Assembly (NCBI GenBank): GCA_035513995.1
Contig: DATKBL010000096.1
Location: 1 to 15,734, forward strand
DNA length: 15,734 nt
Source: DASUTW01 sp035513995
GTDB lineage: Bacteria; Actinomycetota; UBA4738; CALAEC01
Reading direction: 5' to 3'
Below the pieces are notes generated by a model. The model had not been told where the DNA came from. It saw only the letters and a list, made by a program, of their open reading frames with translations, and made no database searches. Positions 13,372 through 15,734 of the stretch are shown here, piece after piece. Position numbers and translations under genes: made by a program. Each line of letters begins with the position of its first letter. The stretch's first letter is position 1.

Positions 13372-13391
13372 CCGTCCACAGGTTCTCCACA
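13372..13391 (+). promoter_or_regulatory. Two further DnaA-box-like sites one helical turn apart
   Basis: CCGTCCACA (13372-13380; 6 of 9 to TTATCCACA, 7 of 9 to the actinobacterial form TTGTCCACA) and TTCTCCACA (13383-13391; 8 of 9) are spaced 11 bp start to start, facing the same side of the helix. Both continue as CCACAGG, and a third CCACAGG lies at 13430-13436. Confidence 0.5.
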
Positions 13392-13446
13392 GGCGCTCAA
13401 CCGTCCCAGGCGGGTTACCCCATGGAGCCCCACAGGCCACTTCGGC

Positions 13447-13452
13447 TAGGGT
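13447..13452 (+). promoter_or_regulatory. -10 element (TAGGGT) of dnaB
   Basis: TAGGGT fits TANNNT and lies 21 nt before the ATG, with an AGGGAGG ribosome-binding site in between. No clear -35 is seen. It is the same hexamer as the one before the endonuclease III gene. Confidence 0.4.
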
Positions 13453-13473
13453 CGGCCGGCGAGGGAGGGCGAG

Positions 13474-14823
13474 ATGGCACGGGTCGTTGAGGAGGTCCCG
13501 CGCGCGGGCGGTCGGGTCCCGCCGCACAACATCGAGGCCGAGGAGTCCGTCCTCGGCTCGATGATGCTGCTCGAGGACGCGTTCGCTCAGGTCAGCGAGG
13601 TCCTCCAGCCCGACGACTTCTACCGGTCCGCGCACCGGGTGATCTACGAGTCCCTCATCGCCCTCTTCGGGCGCGGGGAGCCCGTGGACGCGATCACGGC
13701 CGTCGAGGAGCTGAAGCGTCGGAACACGCTCGACGCCGCCGGCGGCGCTCTCTACATCCATCACCTGGTCGAGTCCGTCCCCACGCCGGCCAGCGCCGCG
13801 CACTACGCGGCCATCGTGTCCGAGCTCGCGATGCTCCGGCGGCTGATCGAGGCCAGCTCAAGGATCACCCAGCGTGCCTACGACGTCCCACAGGATCCGA
13901 GGAAGCTCGCGGACGAGGCCGAGAGCCTGATCTACGCGGTGGCCCGCCACCGGGAGAAGGAGGAGATCGTCCCGCTCAGCACCCTCGTCGGGGAGTCTCT
14001 GGAGACCCTCGAGCGGATGCACGATCGGGAGGGGGGGCTGGTCGGGCTGGCCACGGGGTTCACCGACCTCGACTCGCTCCTCCAGGGCCTCCAGCCCGGC
14101 AACCTCATCATCATCGCGGCGAGGCCGGGGCTGGGGAAGTCCTCGCTCGTCACGAACATCGCCCGGAACGTGGCGGTCGACTCGGGGACATCCGTTGCGA
14201 TGTTCTCCCTGGAGATGTCCCGGATCGAGATCGCGATGCGGCTCCTCTGCGCGGAGGCGCGCGTCGGACAGGACCGAGTGCGAGCGATGCGCGTGGCGGC
14301 CGACGAGTGGCCGCGGATCATCGAGGCTGCGGAGGTCCTCGATAAGGCGCCGGTCTACATCGTGGACTCGGGCGCGATGACGATCGTCGACATCCGCGCC
14401 AAGGCCCGCCGTCTCAAGTCCGGCCAGGGGCTGGGCCTCCTGATCGTCGACTACCTCCAGCTGATGTCCAGCCACCAGCGCGTGGAGAACCGCCAGCAGG
14501 AGATCGCCGAGATCTCGCGGTCGCTGAAGCTGCTGGCCAAGGAGCTGGAGATCCCCGTGATCGCCGTCTCCCAACTCAACCGCAATCCCGAGAACCGAAC
14601 CGACAAGCGCCCGATGCTGGCCGACCTCCGCGAATCCGGGTCGCTGGAGCAGGACGCCGACGTGGTGATGTTCATCCACCGCGAGGAGCTCTGGAGCGAC
14701 GATCCCAACGTGAAGGGGCTGGCCGAGATCATCGTGGCCAAGCACCGGAACGGGCCCACCGACAAGATCTCGCTGACGTTCCTCTCCCACCTCACGCAGT
14801 TCCGGAACTACGCCCGAGCGTAG
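13474..14823 (+). CDS. dnaB: Replicative DNA helicase DnaB
   Basis: DnaB is the hexameric ATP-driven helicase that unwinds DNA at the replication fork and binds primase. The 449 residues comprise an N-terminal domain (about 15-115: PPHNIEAEESVLGSMMLLEDAF, FYRSAHRVIYESLIALF), a linker helix, and a RecA-like motor domain. Walker A is ARPGLGKSS with Lys222, the catalytic Glu is Glu247 in FSLEMS, Walker B is LLIVDYLQLM with Asp326, then SQLNR, and the trans-acting finger lies in KHRNG (Lys423, Arg425). No intein interrupts the motor motifs, although dnaB is a frequent intein host. The ATG at 13474 has AGGGAGG upstream. The gene is set apart from rplI by a terminator and a 200-bp control region with LexA- and DnaA-type sites. 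Confidence 0.98.
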   Translation: MARVVEEVPRAGGRVPPHNIEAEESVLGSMMLLEDAFAQVSEVLQPDDFYRSAHRVIYESLIALFGRGEPVDAITAVEELKRRNTLDAAGGALYIHHLVESVPTPASAAHYAAIVSELAMLRRLIEASSRITQRAYDVPQDPRKLADEAESLIYAVARHREKEEIVPLSTLVGESLETLERMHDREGGLVGLATGFTDLDSLLQGLQPGNLIIIAARPGLGKSSLVTNIARNVAVDSGTSVAMFSLEMSRIEIAMRLLCAEARVGQDRVRAMRVAADEWPRIIEAAEVLDKAPVYIVDSGAMTIVDIRAKARRLKSGQGLGLLIVDYLQLMSSHQRVENRQQEIAEISRSLKLLAKELEIPVIAVSQLNRNPENRTDKRPMLADLRESGSLEQDADVVMFIHREELWSDDPNVKGLAEIIVAKHRNGPTDKISLTFLSHLTQFRNYARA

Positions 14824-14829
14824 AGCGGA

Positions 14830-14835
14830 TAGGGT
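14830..14835 (+). promoter_or_regulatory. -10 element (TAGGGT) of the endonuclease III gene
   Basis: Only 19 bp separate the dnaB stop from the GTG. They hold TAGGGT followed by seven bases and no Shine-Dalgarno sequence, which again fits leaderless transcription. Confidence 0.45.
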
Positions 14836-14842
14836 TGCGTGC

Positions 14843-15541
14843 GTGACCACCACGACCCCGCAGGACACCGAGACACGGTCGGACGTCCGCGAGATCCATC
14901 GCCGGCTCCGCCGGGCGCACGGCCCGCTCGATCCTCCTCGGAAGCGGGACCCGCTCGAGGAGCTCGTGCTGACGATCCTCTCCCAGAACACCTCCGACGT
15001 GAATCGCGATCGGGCCTTCGAGGCGCTGCGTCGCCGGTTCCCCACCTGGGACGAGGTGGCCGACGCGCCGACCGACGAGCTGAGAGAGGCGATCCGGCCC
15101 GGGGGGCTCGCCAACACGAAAGCCCCCCGGATCCAGCAGGTGCTCCGCGAGATCCGGGCCCGGGAAGGGCGTCTCGACCTCGCCTGGATGCGGAAGGCCC
15201 CCGACGCGGAGATCGAGGAGTACCTCCTCGGCCTCCCGGGGGTGGGCAGGAAGACCGCCGCCTGCGTCCTCGCGTTCGCCCTGGAGCGGCCGGCCCTTCC
15301 CGTGGACACGCACGTGCACCGTGTCGCCGGTCGGCTCGGGCTGCTGCCGGCCCGAGCCACCGCCGATCGGGCCCACGAAGCCCTGCGGATCCTCGTGCCC
15401 GCGAGGCTGCGGGTCCCCCTGCACGTCGCGTTGATCCGCCATGGGCGAGCGGTCTGCAAGGCCGGTGTTCCCCGCTGCGGGATCTGCCCTCTGGCCGATC
15501 TGTGCCCGAGCACGGCGACGTTCCTTGGCCCGGCGCCGTGA
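14843..15541 (+). CDS. nth: Endonuclease III-type DNA glycosylase with [4Fe-4S] cluster
   Basis: The 232-residue protein belongs to the HhH-GPD superfamily and should excise oxidised pyrimidines and cut the abasic site. The helix-hairpin-helix is LLGLPGVGRKTA (128-139) with catalytic Lys137, followed by LPVDTHVHRVAGRLGL with the conserved Asp155. Four Cys at 205, 212, 215 and 221 (C-x6-C-x2-C-x5-C) bind an iron-sulfur cluster. The early motif reads LTILSQNTSD rather than the SAQATD of E. coli Nth, a variant seen in many bacterial endonuclease III-like proteins, so substrate preference may differ. The GTG at 14843 is chosen because the protein begins at a normal place and a -10 element lies 7 nt upstream. 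It follows dnaB by 19 bp in the same direction. Confidence 0.92.
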   Translation: MTTTTPQDTETRSDVREIHRRLRRAHGPLDPPRKRDPLEELVLTILSQNTSDVNRDRAFEALRRRFPTWDEVADAPTDELREAIRPGGLANTKAPRIQQVLREIRAREGRLDLAWMRKAPDAEIEEYLLGLPGVGRKTAACVLAFALERPALPVDTHVHRVAGRLGLLPARATADRAHEALRILVPARLRVPLHVALIRHGRAVCKAGVPRCGICPLADLCPSTATFLGPAP

Positions 15542-15734
15542 TGTGGGCCAACGGGGTGTCCGGCGATCGGGCGACCTCGGGCGACAACGGGCCATGACCT
15601 CCCTGACTGCGTGTCGCTCGCTCCGGGAACGCGCCGGGATCAAGGCCAAGGGTGGCTGGGTAGGGGTCAATCGGTGGGATAGACTGCCGGAGGCGAAGTT
15701 CAGATTCTCGGCCGTTCGGCCGATAGGGAGACTA
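15542..15734 (+). other. Right-edge region without a convincing gene; possible promoter and leader hairpin
   Basis: TAGACT (15680-15685), identical to the rpsF -10, could start a transcript into the next, unseen gene. TCGGCCG and CGGCCGA (15708-15714, 15717-15723) form a small hairpin soon after. An 18-codon frame (15541-15597) overlaps the nth stop as TGATG, and another frame opens at ATG 15594 and runs off the edge. Neither resembles a known protein. Confidence 0.3.

Noticed and set aside
13271..13473. Chromosomal replication origin (oriC) because of the DnaA-box cluster
   Set aside because: No AT-rich unwinding region, only one exact box, and no dnaA, dnaN or rpmH nearby; a DnaA-controlled promoter is the simpler reading.
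13474..14823. Intein in dnaB
   Set aside because: Walker A, Walker B and finger motifs are continuous and total length is normal, so no insertion is present.
15660..15734. tRNA-like stretch with GTTCAGATT near the right edge
   Set aside because: The flanking bases do not form a T-arm stem, the conserved A at position 58 is absent, and no anticodon or acceptor stems can be drawn.

Overview
The window is a GC-rich (roughly 70% by eye), densely packed bacterial chromosome segment with no mobile elements, tRNAs, rRNAs or CRISPR. It suggests a member of the Actinomycetota. The reasons are the rpsF-ssb-rpsR-rplI-dnaB order, heavy use of GTG/TTG and even CTG starts, several genes that look leaderless (a -10 hexamer 5-9 nt before the start codon and no Shine-Dalgarno), an actinobacterial-style GAAC-N4-GTTC LexA site, and an AMIN-like lipoprotein of a type common in that phylum. 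The genus cannot be told, and an uncultured lineage is plausible.

Left part (1-10035), cell envelope. After the tail of an unidentified membrane protein comes a class A penicillin-binding protein (271-2541). It is convergent, with no intervening base, with a minus-strand set: GT87-type glycosyltransferase (5636-4461), PIG-V-like mannosyltransferase (4464-3244, coupled by a GTGA overlap) and an orphan NarL/LuxR response regulator (3180-2542). Divergent from GT87, and sharing a 46-bp promoter region with it, are two tandem DUF2207 membrane proteins (5683-7578 and 7550-9415) and an AMIN-like lipoprotein (9433-10035). Peptidoglycan polymerisation, polyprenol-dependent glycosylation and secreted or anchored proteins make this look like an envelope-assembly neighbourhood; that grouping is inference.

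Middle part (10036-11573), metabolism. panB (pantothenate/CoA synthesis) converges on a nitroreductase-superfamily flavoprotein that carries the Glu-Tyr-Lys signature of iodotyrosine deiodinase. The two genes overlap tail to tail by 10 bp, and a 17-bp perfect stem sits in the overlap and in the end of the deiodinase-like gene.

Right part (11574-15734), information processing. rpsF (TTG start), ssb, rpsR (CTG start) and rplI form an operon ending at a clear intrinsic terminator. A 203-bp control region follows with a LexA-type operator and a cluster of DnaA-box-like sites, then dnaB and an endonuclease III. The rpsF leader can fold to hide its own ribosome-binding site, as expected for S6:S18 autoregulation. 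The window ends in a 193-bp stretch with a possible promoter and a small hairpin but no convincing gene.

The observations most worth following are the iodotyrosine-deiodinase-like gene, the LexA/DnaA control region in front of dnaB, the CTG start of rpsR, the SSB without its usual C-terminal tip, the repeated leaderless-promoter pattern, and the tandem DUF2207 pair whose glycine-tail codons supply the ribosome-binding site of the next gene.
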